Below, one piece after another: positions 26,537 to 35,103 of a DNA stretch of 64,000 bases; the first letter of the stretch is position 1; every line of letters begins with the position of its first letter. Made by a program: the position numbers and the translations under genes. The stretch lies in assembly GCA_049568075.1 (NCBI GenBank), contig CP144911.1. One strand, written 5' to 3'. This DNA comes from Gottfriedia sp049568075. Lineage in GTDB: Bacteria; Bacillota; Bacilli; Bacillales; Bacillaceae_G. The notes beneath the pieces are model-generated. The model did not search any database and was not told the DNA's origin. It saw only the letters and a program-made list of their open reading frames with translations.

Positions 26537-26875
26537 ATGGAAAATCTACCTAATTGTCCTAAATGTAATTCAGCATATACATATGAAGATGGAAATCTTT
26601 TAATTTGTCCTGAATGTGGTTATGAATGGACAATGGAAACAGAACATACAAATAACGAAACAAAAGTAGTAAAAGATGCTAACGGAAATATTTTAAATGA
26701 TGGGGATTCAGTTACAGTAATAAAAGATTTAAAAGTAAAGGGCACATCACTTGTCGTTAAAATTGGTACAAAAGTGAAAAGTATTCGATTAGTTGAAGGT
26801 GATCACGATATCGATTGTAAAATTGAAGGTTTTGGTGCCATGAAGTTGAAATCTGAGTTTGTTAAAAAAGCGTAA
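26537..26875 (+). CDS. yjdM: Zinc-ribbon protein YjdM (PhnA-like)
   Basis: A 112-residue protein of the YjdM/PhnA family, which has an N-terminal zinc ribbon (CPKCNSAYTYEDG and CPECGYEW) and an SH3-like C-terminal domain (VKDANGNILNDGDSV to AMKLKSEFVKKA). Despite its old name, the family has no proven role in phosphonate use. The ATG at 26537 is 7 bases after GGAGGA; the ATG at 26519 precedes that site and is rejected. It is a single gene with its own terminator. Confidence 0.92.
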   Translation: MENLPNCPKCNSAYTYEDGNLLICPECGYEWTMETEHTNNETKVVKDANGNILNDGDSVTVIKDLKVKGTSLVVKIGTKVKSIRLVEGDHDIDCKIEGFGAMKLKSEFVKKA

Positions 26876-26903
26876 TTTTGTTAGTTTTAAATTCTATAAA
26901 AGA

Positions 26904-26946
26904 ACAAATGCATCAAGTCAAAAGGCTCGATGCATTTGTTTTATAT
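26904..26946 (+). terminator. Terminator of yjdM
   Basis: ACAAATGCATC (26904-26914) pairs with GATGCATTTGT (26929-26939), followed by TTTTAT. Confidence 0.85.
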
Positions 26947-27086
26947 AATACGAAAGAAAATAAAAATAATAGTTTGATATAAATTAATATTTGTTAAAAT
27001 AAAAGAGATATAAATTAAACGCTTACATTCAAAGATATGATTGCAATTATTTTTTTAAAATCGCACAACTAAAAGAAGGTGTATAA

Positions 27087-28382
27087 ATGAATAATCGAGC
27101 GCATAATTATGCAATGGATTATGTGAATTCAGAGGAAAAACAAAAAATGCTATATAAACGGACACTATTGATGGTTAGCATTTCGCAAATTTTTGGTGGA
27201 GCTGGATTAGCAGCAGGGGTTACTGTCGGTGCACTTTTAGCTCAACAAATGCTTGGGACAGATGCTTTTACTGGTCTTCCGGCATCCCTTTTTACACTAG
27301 GTTCAGCAGGAGCGGCATTAATTGTTGGTAGACTTTCTCAAAGATTCGGTCGACGAATCGGGCTTGCTGCAGGATTTTTTACAGGTGGACTTGGTGCAAT
27401 TGGAGTAGTAATTGCGGCAATGACAAACAGTATTATCCTTTTATTTGCATCACTCTTGATTTACGGTGCAGGAACAGCAACCAATTTGCAAGCTAGATAT
27501 GCGGGAACTGATTTAGCAAATAATAAACAACGTGCAAAATCGATTAGTATCGCAATGGTTTCCACAACATTTGGTGCTGTTGCAGGTCCTAATTTAGTAG
27601 GCCCTATGGGGAAATTTGCAGTCTCCATTGGCGTGCCAGCACTTGCAGGTCCATTCATTTTATCCGCAACTGCTTTTATTTTAGCCGGCCTTTTTCTTTT
27701 CATAATGCTTAATCCAGACCCGTTGATTTTAGCAAAAATAATCGAGTCAAATAAAACACATAAAGTGGATGTGGCTCATTCCACACAAATTGCAAGTATA
27801 AAAGCAAAGAGGGGTATTGCTGTAGGAGCAACGACAATGGTACTAACGCAAATAGTAATGGTTGCTATTATGACAATGACACCTGTTCACATGAAACATC
27901 ACGGGCATGGACTAGACGAAGTAGGTGTAGTGATTGCGTTCCATATTGGCTCAATGTATCTTCCTTCACTCATTACAGGTATTTTTGTAGATAAAATAGG
28001 GAGAACAGCTATGTCGATTGCATCTGGAGCCACTTTATTACTAGCAGGAGTAATAGCCGCATCAGCACCAAGTGATTCGATGATTCTCCTAGTAGTTGCT
28101 CTTTCTTTACTAGGATTAGGTTGGAATTTTGGACTAATCAGTGGGACTGCTCAAATCGTTGATTCAACAGATTCTACTACACGCGCCAAGACGCAAGGAA
28201 CTGTGGATGTATTTGTCGCACTAGCAGGGGCGTCAGGTGGCGCATTGTCTGGAATGATTGTTGCGAATTCAAGTTATGCAACATTATCATTAGCTGGAGG
28301 AATCTTATCCCTAATCCTTATCCCAGTCGTGATTTGGTCGCGCGGAGGAAATAAAGAACATGAACAAGGTCTTCATATGTAA
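27087..28382 (+). CDS. MFS transporter (YfkF/YfiS-like)
   Basis: A 431-residue, 12-helix permease. The cytoplasmic loop 2-3 has the MFS signature GRLSQRFGRRIGLAAG, and there is a second MFS signature-like segment FVDKIGRTAMSIASG between helices 8 and 9. The GAAGGTG site is 8 bases before the ATG. It stands alone between two terminators, so context gives no hint of substrate. Confidence 0.88.
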   Translation: MNNRAHNYAMDYVNSEEKQKMLYKRTLLMVSISQIFGGAGLAAGVTVGALLAQQMLGTDAFTGLPASLFTLGSAGAALIVGRLSQRFGRRIGLAAGFFTGGLGAIGVVIAAMTNSIILLFASLLIYGAGTATNLQARYAGTDLANNKQRAKSISIAMVSTTFGAVAGPNLVGPMGKFAVSIGVPALAGPFILSATAFILAGLFLFIMLNPDPLILAKIIESNKTHKVDVAHSTQIASIKAKRGIAVGATTMVLTQIVMVAIMTMTPVHMKHHGHGLDEVGVVIAFHIGSMYLPSLITGIFVDKIGRTAMSIASGATLLLAGVIAASAPSDSMILLVVALSLLGLGWNFGLISGTAQIVDSTDSTTRAKTQGTVDVFVALAGASGGALSGMIVANSSYATLSLAGGILSLILIPVVIWSRGGNKEHEQGLHM

Positions 28383-28406
28383 AATGAAATTTAATTTATA
28401 AAATTT

Positions 28407-28436
28407 ATAGGAGCTGATTAATCAGCTCCTATTTCA
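28407..28436 (+). terminator. Terminator of MFS gene
   Basis: ATAGGAGCTGATT and AATCAGCTCCTAT form a near-loopless palindrome at 28407-28432. The T tail is weak (TTTC). Confidence 0.65.
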
Positions 28437-28516
28437 CAATCTGCACGCATGTTAAGAAGTTTAATTGTTTTCTCAAATTGAATTCGTACACAATTAATTA
28501 GAGCAAAGGGGGAAAT

Positions 28517-28987
28517 ATGAAAAAAATTTTAGGTTATTTCATACTAATAATATTATTGATCAGTTTAACCAGCTGTTCCTTAAGCAAAAACACAAATAAG
28601 GATATTTTTCATTATAAAAATTCTTATGTCGGTAATAACAGTGCCGTAGGAAATATTATAAAACGATTACCGAATCATAATGAATTCACCAAAATGTCAC
28701 TCCGAACAAAAAAGAAGCCTTATGGTATAACGATTGATTATAAGAATTTACCGGCTAATACTAAAAATATTGTAATACATAATGCTACTTACTTATTTGC
28801 TTTGATCAAAAATGTAGAATGGATTGTTTTTGAGTTTGCTGATCAAAAATATACTGTGACAAGACAACAACTGGATGAATGGTATGGAAAAGATTTAAGT
28901 TCTTATACGAATGAAAAGGAACTAGAGGAACTAATCCACACTAATTTAAAAGATAAAAACAAGGTAGATCAGTTATTAAAGAAATAA
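28517..28987 (+). CDS. DUF4825 lipoprotein
   Basis: A 156-residue lipoprotein. The signal peptide MKKILGYFILIILLISLTSC ends in a lipobox (LTSC, Cys at about residue 20), so the mature protein is anchored to the outer face of the membrane. The body has the DUF4825 pattern: NSYVGNNSAVGNIIKRLP, then LRTKKKPYGITIDY and a C-terminal helix. Function is unknown. The AAAGGGGGAAAT site is strong. A kinase-like gene follows about 95 bases downstream. Confidence 0.82.
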   Translation: MKKILGYFILIILLISLTSCSLSKNTNKDIFHYKNSYVGNNSAVGNIIKRLPNHNEFTKMSLRTKKKPYGITIDYKNLPANTKNIVIHNATYLFALIKNVEWIVFEFADQKYTVTRQQLDEWYGKDLSSYTNEKELEELIHTNLKDKNKVDQLLKK

Positions 28988-29081
28988 AATTTAGCCATTA
29001 TGAAAGTGATTGATAAATTATAATAGTCTAATAGATTTAGAAAATAGAAAAAGTAGTAAACGGATATAAAGGGGTAAATGA

Positions 29082-29741
29082 ATGTCTATTTTAACAAATC
29101 AATCTGAATTTAAAGTTCTAATTGAAAAAGAATTAATTCCGAATGTAAACCTCAAGAGTGAACGTCCAAATGACCCAATAGTAGTTAAGAATATTCCAGA
29201 AGGTTGGAAATGCATTGGATCAGGTAATTATGCTGCTGTTTTTATACATCATTCTGAACCAAAAGTGGTTGTTAAAGTTTATGGAAAAGATCTAGAAGGT
29301 TTAGAAAAAGAAGTTCAAGTCTATAAAAAATTAGGAGAGCATCCAGCTTATTCGAAATTGATCCAATACGGTGAAACATATCTAGTATTAAAAAGATTAG
29401 AAGGAATTACGTTATACAACGCACTTGCAAATGGTAATCGAATACCTGAGAGTGTAATTAAAGATGTAAATATTGCACTTAAGTATGCGATAAGTCGTGG
29501 GTTAAATCCATACGACGTTCACGGAAAAAACGTGATGATGAAAGATGGTAGGGGATACGTTGTAGATATTTCTGACTTTTACAAAAAAGGAAAGGATGAA
29601 AAGTGGGAAGATTTAGTCAAAGCCTACTACAAACTCTATAAAAAAACTTTGTATAAAGTACCTATAAAAATCCCGTTAAAATTCCTAGATTTTACTAGGC
29701 ACTCATATAGATTTTACAAAAAATTGAAGAGAAAGTTTTAA
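29082..29741 (+). CDS. yrzF: Small protein kinase-like protein (YrzF type)
   Basis: A 219-residue protein with a compact kinase fold. The glycine loop is IGSGNYAAVFIHH, the ATP lysine is in KVVVKVYG, the hinge is TYLVLKRLEG, and the catalytic loop is YDVHGKNVMM, where the usual HRD is replaced by a DxHxxN arrangement. The metal motif is VVDISDF. A basic C-terminal helix ends in KKLKRKF. It matches B. subtilis YrzF in size and motifs (from memory). Substrate is unknown. Its own promoter probably lies in the AT-rich gap before it. Confidence 0.75.
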   Translation: MSILTNQSEFKVLIEKELIPNVNLKSERPNDPIVVKNIPEGWKCIGSGNYAAVFIHHSEPKVVVKVYGKDLEGLEKEVQVYKKLGEHPAYSKLIQYGETYLVLKRLEGITLYNALANGNRIPESVIKDVNIALKYAISRGLNPYDVHGKNVMMKDGRGYVVDISDFYKKGKDEKWEDLVKAYYKLYKKTLYKVPIKIPLKFLDFTRHSYRFYKKLKRKF

Positions 29742-29846
29742 GATAGACTACGTTGGGAAATGTTACGACAAGTTTAATAGGTAATATAATTGTACATTTC
29801 ATATGACTGCAATGGATACGGAAAATAGAGATAGTTGTTAACATTT

Positions 29847-29882
29847 CAAGAAGACTAGCATACGGGCTAGTCTTCTTGTGTT
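29847..29882 (+). terminator. Terminator-like hairpin after yrzF
   Basis: CAAGAAGACTAGC (29847-29859) pairs perfectly with GCTAGTCTTCTTG (29866-29878). It is a strong stem without a clean T run. Confidence 0.6.
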
Positions 29883-29988
29883 TACAGTACTTCATATTTT
29901 TTTTATGATGAGGATAAATTCGCTCCTCATTTTGTACTCTTTTTTCACAAAGATTTATTTAAATAGAGCTGTTTTCATTTATTCATAG

Positions 29989-30522
29989 TTAAATAGAAAT
30001 ATCTTGGTGATCTTCATAATTTAACAATTGCTTATGATTATAAAACTTCTCAAAAATGATGCCCATTAAATAGTAAAAGACTAAGCCAAAACATAAATGA
30101 ATTAGTGTAAATTTAATACCAAATGAAGCAATTTCATAGATAACGACAGGTAATTTAGCCGTTGTCCAAACTCCTAAAAAGAAAACAACATAGCGAATAC
30201 TTGCTCCTTTTTTCAATAAGAGTACCGCAATCGGAAAAGCTAGGTATAAAGGACCAGCTGCAATACCTCCTAGTAATAGTGCAAACAAAACACCGTAAAT
30301 ACCAGATTTATCTCCCATATATTTAATAAGAGTTTCTTTCTCAACCCATTTATCAAGTAAGCCAACAAAAATTAAAACAGGTGGGAGGAGAAATAACATA
30401 TTTAAAATACTATTTCCAGTTAATTGAAATGCTTTCATTCCAAGTGAGTGGTTTATGAATGTTAGAACGAAAAACGTTACTAATAAAATAAAAAAGAAAC
30501 GATATTTTTTTAATTGACTCAT
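29989..30522 (-). CDS. Half-size permease, second subunit
   Basis: A 177-residue membrane protein with about five helices. Its centre, LLPPVLIFVGLLDKWV and then GGIAAGPLYLAFPIAVLLLKK (motif landmarks AAGPLY and FPIAVLL), resembles one half of COG0701/DUF318 permeases. The ATG at 30522 overlaps the TGA of the upstream permease gene (ATGA), so the two are translationally coupled and probably form one heteromeric channel. An upstream TTG at 30537 is possible but less likely. Substrate is unknown. A PadR gene heads the operon. Confidence 0.72.
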   Translation of the reverse strand: MSQLKKYRFFFILLVTFFVLTFINHSLGMKAFQLTGNSILNMLFLLPPVLIFVGLLDKWVEKETLIKYMGDKSGIYGVLFALLLGGIAAGPLYLAFPIAVLLLKKGASIRYVVFFLGVWTTAKLPVVIYEIASFGIKFTLIHLCFGLVFYYLMGIIFEKFYNHKQLLNYEDHQDISI

Positions 30523-31001
30523 ACCATCACCAACCAAATAATATATGCAAATAAAAGAGACATTAAAAGTCCACTTGCATTACGTGCATATGCAAAACTT
30601 CTTCCAAATAATTTTTGTTCCATGGGTAATGTAATAATTCCTACCGACATTAATGTTGACATTAAAACTGCTACTTGTGGTAATCCAGCACCATTTTGGA
30701 CTAATGTTTCTCCAAGAGGAAAAACGATAAAACTTGGAATTAGTCCAACAGATCCAATTAATGTAGATAGTATAATTCCTTCCACCCCAGAGTGTTCCCC
30801 AATAATTGATGAAACCATTGTAGGCGTTAAGAAGGATAAGGATAGTCCCACAAATAACATAATCGTTAAAACTTCAGGCAAAATATTACAAAACATTTTC
30901 CAAGATTTTAATAGAGCTTCTTTCGTTTTTTTTCGATCTTTTATAAAAGAAATAATCGTCAGGATTATTGCTAAACTGTATAGGATCGAAGCATTAATCA
31001 T
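30519..31001 (-). CDS. Half-size permease, first subunit
   Basis: A 160-residue membrane protein with four to five helices. GLIPSFIVFPLGETLVQNG and ALPQ/GLPQVAVLMSTLMSVGI suggest the same permease family as its partner. It overlaps the PadR gene by 8 bases upstream and the second half-permease by 4 bases downstream, so all three form one tight operon. Together the halves would match one full-length permease of about 340 residues. Confidence 0.72.
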   Translation of the reverse strand: MINASILYSLAIILTIISFIKDRKKTKEALLKSWKMFCNILPEVLTIMLFVGLSLSFLTPTMVSSIIGEHSGVEGIILSTLIGSVGLIPSFIVFPLGETLVQNGAGLPQVAVLMSTLMSVGIITLPMEQKLFGRSFAYARNASGLLMSLLFAYIIWLVMV

Positions 31002-31335
31002 GATTGTTCACCTTCCATACATTGTATCTGCGTAAGAAAAATGTTAAATTCTTAAGCTTTTCTTCAATGTTTATTTGAAATTCTTCCAATTTTTCTTTTC
31101 CAACTTCAGTAATTTTATACATCTTAATTGGTTTATCTTGCTCAGATGTACCTAAATAAGATTCAACAGCACCTTCAGTCTCTAATTGCTTTAGAGTGCG
31201 ATATAATATGGAACTGTCGATCGGATTGATTGGTAGTTCTTCCTCACACTTCTGTAGAAGCTTCCCTCCATAAGTATCCCCCTCTGTTAAAAACAATAAA
31301 AGAAACGCTCCAGTATGTCGGCCTGTATGCTTCAT
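30994..31335 (-). CDS. PadR-family transcriptional regulator
   Basis: A 113-residue repressor with an N-terminal winged helix: HTGAFLLLFLTEGDTYGGKLLQKC, then the PadR hallmark DSSILYRTLKQLETEGAVES and the wing KPIKMYKITEVGKEKL. A short C-terminal helix serves for dimerisation. I chose the ATG at 31335, which has AGGAGG 10 bases upstream; the ORF extends to 31386 without a site. It heads the split permease operon and probably represses it. Palindromes rich in CTGTTA/TAACAG lie about 70 bases upstream. Confidence 0.87.
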   Translation of the reverse strand: MKHTGRHTGAFLLLFLTEGDTYGGKLLQKCEEELPINPIDSSILYRTLKQLETEGAVESYLGTSEQDKPIKMYKITEVGKEKLEEFQINIEEKLKNLTFFLRRYNVWKVNNHD

Positions 31336-31387
31336 AAATAGTAAACCTCCTAAATTTGTAAATATTATCACAAAGAATAGTTTCATC

Positions 31388-31435
31388 CTGTTAATAACAA
31401 TATACTGTGAATAACAGTAATATGTTCCTAACAGT
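31388..31435. promoter_or_regulatory. Candidate PadR operator region
   Basis: TACTGTGAATAACAGTA (31403-31419) is a perfect 6-base inverted repeat with a 5-base spacer. Partial copies flank it: CTGTTAATAACA at about 31389 and TAACAG at 31429. The position upstream of padR suits autoregulation (inference). Confidence 0.4.
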
Positions 31436-31677
31436 AAAATTAATCTGTTAATTTATTTCAAGTCTAACTTTTTAAAAAATTTTCGCTTACTGAGGAAAGA
31501 TTGGATTTAAGTTTTTACAGGAACATTTCTTTAGGTCAGAAATGCTTTTTTTTTATTTGTATAATATAAGGATAATTTCATAACGATAATAATGTAATAA
31601 AAAACAACAACAATTTATTGTAAAACGATAAATTGTATGGTAAATTCAAATTGAAAATAATTTAGTGAGGTGCTTTT

Positions 31678-32160
31678 ATGAAACGAGGGTCAACTCTCTT
31701 TTTAAAAATAGTAGTAATTCTTATTGGGCTACCAGTTCTTGCATTGTGTATATTTGTGATTCCGAAGATTGCAGAATTTGCTGCTGAGTTGTATCCGAAT
31801 ATTGCTTTAATGAAATATTTCATTTTTATCGATCTATATGCTGCAGCGATTCCTTTCTATTTTGCTCTTTATCAAGCTTTTAAACTTTTAAGCTACATTG
31901 ATAAAAACAAAGCTTTCTCGGAATTATCGGTTAACGCATTAAAGAAAATAAAATTTAGTGCAATCGCAATCAGTGTTTTGTATGTACTAGGGTTGCCACT
32001 TTTTTATTTAATTGCTGATATGGATGACGCTCCAGGAATTATCGTTATTGGAATGGTCTTGATTTTTGCTTCAATGGTAATTGCAGTCTTTGCAGCCGTT
32101 CTCGAAAGGCTTTTGAAAGAAGCGATTGATATAAAATCAGAAAATGATTTAACGGTCTGA
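31678..32160 (+). CDS. DUF2975 membrane protein
   Basis: A 160-residue protein with four membrane helices (starting LFLKIVVILIGLPVLALCIF), of the DUF2975 type. Members often sit beside a tiny Cro/CI-type regulator, as here. The motif KAFSELSVNALKKIKFSAI is typical of the loop after helix 2. GTGAGGTG precedes the ATG. The regulator gene starts 10 bases after the stop, so the pair is one operon. Function is unknown; a membrane partner that senses or controls the regulator is possible. Confidence 0.82.
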   Translation: MKRGSTLFLKIVVILIGLPVLALCIFVIPKIAEFAAELYPNIALMKYFIFIDLYAAAIPFYFALYQAFKLLSYIDKNKAFSELSVNALKKIKFSAIAISVLYVLGLPLFYLIADMDDAPGIIVIGMVLIFASMVIAVFAAVLERLLKEAIDIKSENDLTV

Positions 32161-32170
32161 GGTGAAGAAC

Positions 32171-32389
32171 ATGGCAATTATTATCAATATTGACGTGATG
32201 TTGGCAAGAAGGAAAATGAGTGTAACCGAGCTTTCGGAAAAGGTTGGGATTACGATGGCGAATCTTTCTATATTGAAAAACGGTAAGGCAAAAGCGATTC
32301 GTTTTGCAACTTTAGAAGCAATTTGTAAGGCCTTAGAGTGTCAACCAGGAGATATTTTAGAGTACCAAAATGATGGAGACAACAAATAA
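32171..32389 (+). CDS. Small Cro/CI (XRE)-type regulator (YozG-like)
   Basis: A 72-residue protein made almost wholly of one helix-turn-helix: MSVTELSEKVGITMANLSIL is the core, followed by KNGKAKAIRFATLEAICKAL and CQPGDILEY, typical of the YozG group. The ATG at 32171 is 7 bases after GAGGTG; the GTG at 32162 overlaps that site. It follows the DUF2975 gene directly. Confidence 0.88.
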   Translation: MAIIINIDVMLARRKMSVTELSEKVGITMANLSILKNGKAKAIRFATLEAICKALECQPGDILEYQNDGDNK

Positions 32390-32429
32390 ATCGTTGAGAT
32401 TGATATCAATTTATGAAGGAGAGCTACTT

Positions 32430-33245
32430 GTGAATTTAATACTTCAAAAGGCTGAGTCACATTTTATAAGAGCAGTTAAACAACTTGTTCGATTTGGTTG
32501 GGAGCAAGCTTTATCATGTGTTTTTCCTGTTGTGATTTTTGCCTCTTTAGCTTTTACTAAAATTTTGCCACTTCCATTTCTGCCAAGATATGATTGGTTA
32601 CTATTCATCTGTATTTTGATGCAGTGGCTGATGGTGAGTACTAAGCTTGAAACATTGGATGAATTAAAGGTCATCACACTGTTTCACCTAATTGGACTTG
32701 CACTTGAACTTTTTAAGGTACATATGGGCTCTTGGGCTTATCCTGGGGAAGGATACTCCAAACTATATGGAGTGCCACTATATAGTGGCTTTATGTACGC
32801 AAGTGTTGCCAGTTATTTATGTCAAGCATGGAGAAGGTTGAATGTTGAACTAATTAATTGGCCACCATTTTTTGTAGTTGCTTCACTTGCAGCAGCCATT
32901 TATTTGAATTTCTTTACTCACCATTTTTGGATGGATGTTCGTTGGTGGTTATCAGGACTTGTCATAATTGTTTTTTGGAAATCTTGGGTCACTTATGAAG
33001 TTAATGGGAGCAGGTACCGTATGCCAATCGCACTATCTTTCGTGCTAATTGGATTTTTTATATGGATAGCCGAAAATATTGCAACGTTTTTTGGTGCTTG
33101 GCAATATCCTAATCAATCGGTTGCATGGAGTTTAGTACATCTAGGTAAAGTAAGTTCATGGCTCTTATTAGTAATTGTAAGCTTTCTAATTGTAGCAACG
33201 TTAAAGAGGGTTAAATGTAATAACACTAAAAAAGCAAATATGTAG
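32430..33245 (+). CDS. DUF817 integral membrane protein (YoaT-like)
   Basis: A 271-residue membrane protein of the DUF817 family with about eight helices. Strong family motifs are VHMGSWAYPGEGYSKLYGVPLYSGFMY and FFTHHFWMDVRWWL (landmarks GSWAYPGEG and FTHHF), with a repeat-like GAWQYPNQS in the last third. Function is unknown. The GTG at 32430 is preceded by AAGGAGAG; the frame extends upstream into the end of the HTH gene, so translational coupling is possible. A terminator follows. Confidence 0.85.
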   Translation: MNLILQKAESHFIRAVKQLVRFGWEQALSCVFPVVIFASLAFTKILPLPFLPRYDWLLFICILMQWLMVSTKLETLDELKVITLFHLIGLALELFKVHMGSWAYPGEGYSKLYGVPLYSGFMYASVASYLCQAWRRLNVELINWPPFFVVASLAAAIYLNFFTHHFWMDVRWWLSGLVIIVFWKSWVTYEVNGSRYRMPIALSFVLIGFFIWIAENIATFFGAWQYPNQSVAWSLVHLGKVSSWLLLVIVSFLIVATLKRVKCNNTKKANM

Positions 33246-33269
33246 AAGTATTTATGTTTGGCATCAAAA

Positions 33270-33318
33270 AAATAACCTGTATCTAAGATTAACAAGTAAT
33301 CTGATACAGGTTTATTTA
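33270..33318 (+). terminator. Terminator after DUF817 gene
   Basis: AAATAACCTGTATC (33270-33283) pairs with GATACAGGTTTATTT (33303-33317). Confidence 0.8.
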
Positions 33319-33360
33319 ATAATTTGTATCGTTAGTATATTTCTAAACCTAATATACTTC

Positions 33361-33543
33361 CTACTTACCGATAAGATTCATAAACCCTTTGTATATTAGG
33401 AAAAGGGAGAAAATTAAAATAGCTAAAATACCAATTAAATCTGTTAATGGCTCTACACTTGATAAGAATGTGCCTGCTAAAGGCATTTTGATTAAAGCAA
33501 AACCTGCAATAATACTAGCTAACATTAAAAAAATTCTTTCCAT
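33361..33543 (-). CDS. Small two-helix membrane protein
   Basis: A 60-residue hydrophobic protein with two membrane helices (IFLMLASIIAGFALI and LTDLIGILAILIFSLFLIYK) and a short linker holding a proline. A strong GGAGGG site precedes the start by about 8 bases, which supports a real gene. I do not recognise the family. It is a single gene; the upstream 400 bases are AT-rich. Confidence 0.65.
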   Translation of the reverse strand: MERIFLMLASIIAGFALIKMPLAGTFLSSVEPLTDLIGILAILIFSLFLIYKGFMNLIGK

Positions 33544-33868
33544 TCATTCATCCCTCCATTCAATATATTTTATGTGCAAGTAAAATGTAAGTGCTTTCAA
33601 ATACAACCTTTTATGAAAAATGTGCGTTTGTCACGGAAAATTAGGGGTTGTTTTCATATGATTGCACTTATGGAAATTAAGAGGAGTGTGGCGTTTAGGA
33701 TATAATTTAATCTTTTAATAGATTTAGTTTTCTAGTTCCTTTTACATAGATGTGTAGTCGAGCTATTTCTTTCCTATCTTTTAACCACTTTTTAATCTAA
33801 TCGCCGTTTCACTTATTATTCTCTTTCATCTATTAATAGAGATTAATAATAATAGGAGTGAAGAATAA

Positions 33869-33949
33869 TTGAGTTCAAGGCATAAACATGATGATAGCTG
33901 AATCTATGAAGGGCATTTCATTAAAGAAATTGAATACTATTTAAAATAG
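33869..33949 (+). pseudogene. Possible tiny gene interrupted by in-frame TGA
   Basis: A TTG with AGGAGTGAAG upstream starts MSSRHKHDDS, then meets TGA at 33899. The same frame continues IYEGHFIKEIEYYLK to TAG at 33949. This may be a small His-rich protein with one broken codon, or chance. The rest of the 33558-33970 gap has no other readable feature. Confidence 0.25.
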
Positions 33950-33970
33950 ACAATTTTTAAGGAGGTTTTA

Positions 33971-34678
33971 ATGAAAAGAATTAGTCTGTTCAAGCTAACG
34001 TTTATCATATTGCCATTACTACTTGTCGCTTGTCGTTTCACCCCTTCAGAAAGCCAATCAATTATAGATTGGGTAGACTTTGTTAGATGGAATGGGGTTG
34101 AGTACTATGGCATACAATCAGGAATTTTAGCTAATGAAGATTTTATTGATGAAAAAGTAGGGGAAGTAAAATTCAGGGTAGCAGATCATGTTACAAATCC
34201 AAGTTATAAAATAAAAGATGGAGATGCAGCATTCTATGAGAAAGGAACGGACATTTATTCAATCAAGGGTAATCCTGAATTTATTGCCTTAAAAGACAAA
34301 ACTGCAATAAATGGATATAGAATCTATTATGCAAAAGGAACAACAGATTATAAGTGGTATTTTAAAGATGTACCAATCGAAAAAGTAGATTTGATTGAAA
34401 TCTACCAATCTTATTCAACTACCGCGAAAAAGATATATGAGATTAAAGACAAAGAAAAAATAGTTAACTTTCTAGATATCTTAAAGAATAGTAAGGAAGA
34501 ATCAAATTTTCAACCAAATAATGCTAATAAAAACCCTACTCAATATGAAATTATATTTTATACAGACGAACCAATCGCCTATAAGTATAATATGGAATTT
34601 GACGGTATTAACTACTATTGGCATCCGTGGGATACATCCATTTTGTCAAATGAGATAGGAAAATTTATTCCAAAGTAA
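33971..34678 (+). CDS. Lipoprotein of unknown function
   Basis: A 235-residue lipoprotein. The signal peptide ends in the lipobox LLVAC (Cys about residue 21), so it is anchored outside the membrane. The mature part starts RFTPSESQSIIDWVDFVRW and is mostly beta-rich with aspartate- and tyrosine-rich stretches; KVGEVKFRVADHV and DTDYKWYFKD-like segments suggest a stress-protein or YhfM-type lipoprotein, but I cannot name it. The AAGGAGG site is good. The downstream 425 bases look decayed. Confidence 0.75.
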   Translation: MKRISLFKLTFIILPLLLVACRFTPSESQSIIDWVDFVRWNGVEYYGIQSGILANEDFIDEKVGEVKFRVADHVTNPSYKIKDGDAAFYEKGTDIYSIKGNPEFIALKDKTAINGYRIYYAKGTTDYKWYFKDVPIEKVDLIEIYQSYSTTAKKIYEIKDKEKIVNFLDILKNSKEESNFQPNNANKNPTQYEIIFYTDEPIAYKYNMEFDGINYYWHPWDTSILSNEIGKFIPK

Positions 34679-35103
34679 TTTTTTAAATACATGTGAAAGT
34701 GATATTCAGGCAAATAATAGTATTGAAATTTTGAGTACCTCAAGCATCATTTTTTTACTTCATTAAAAAAATTGAAACTAGTACTCCAATTGCTGATTTC
34801 TATAATGTGGCCTATTTAGATCAGAATGAAAAAATATCGATTATTTTATTCAAAAATGAAACTCACTAATTTTTTATTGAGTTTTTACTTTACTACTTAC
34901 TTTAATATTTGTTGAGATATTGGAGTAGACACGAAGCTATCATTAACTCTCCGAACGTTATTTACTAAATGAAACAACAACTAGTAAAGAATGTGAAATA
35001 AAATATGAATCTAAAACATTTATTTTATACTAAACTCTACATAAAAATGGTAAAATATGGTTATATAATTGTCGCAATCGGATTTTTTACGGAGGGGCTA
35101 TAA
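34679..35103 (+). other. Intergenic region with a possible gene remnant
   Basis: No complete gene is seen. A short open run ending at TAA 34867-34869 (IADFYNVAYLDQNEKISI) reads like a protein fragment without a start. A GGAGGGG ribosome site for the next gene lies at 35091-35097. Confidence 0.35.

Noticed and set aside
30514..31035. 173-codon plus-strand ORF opposite the half-permease
   Set aside because: Antisense shadow; the minus-strand frames have overlapping starts and family motifs.
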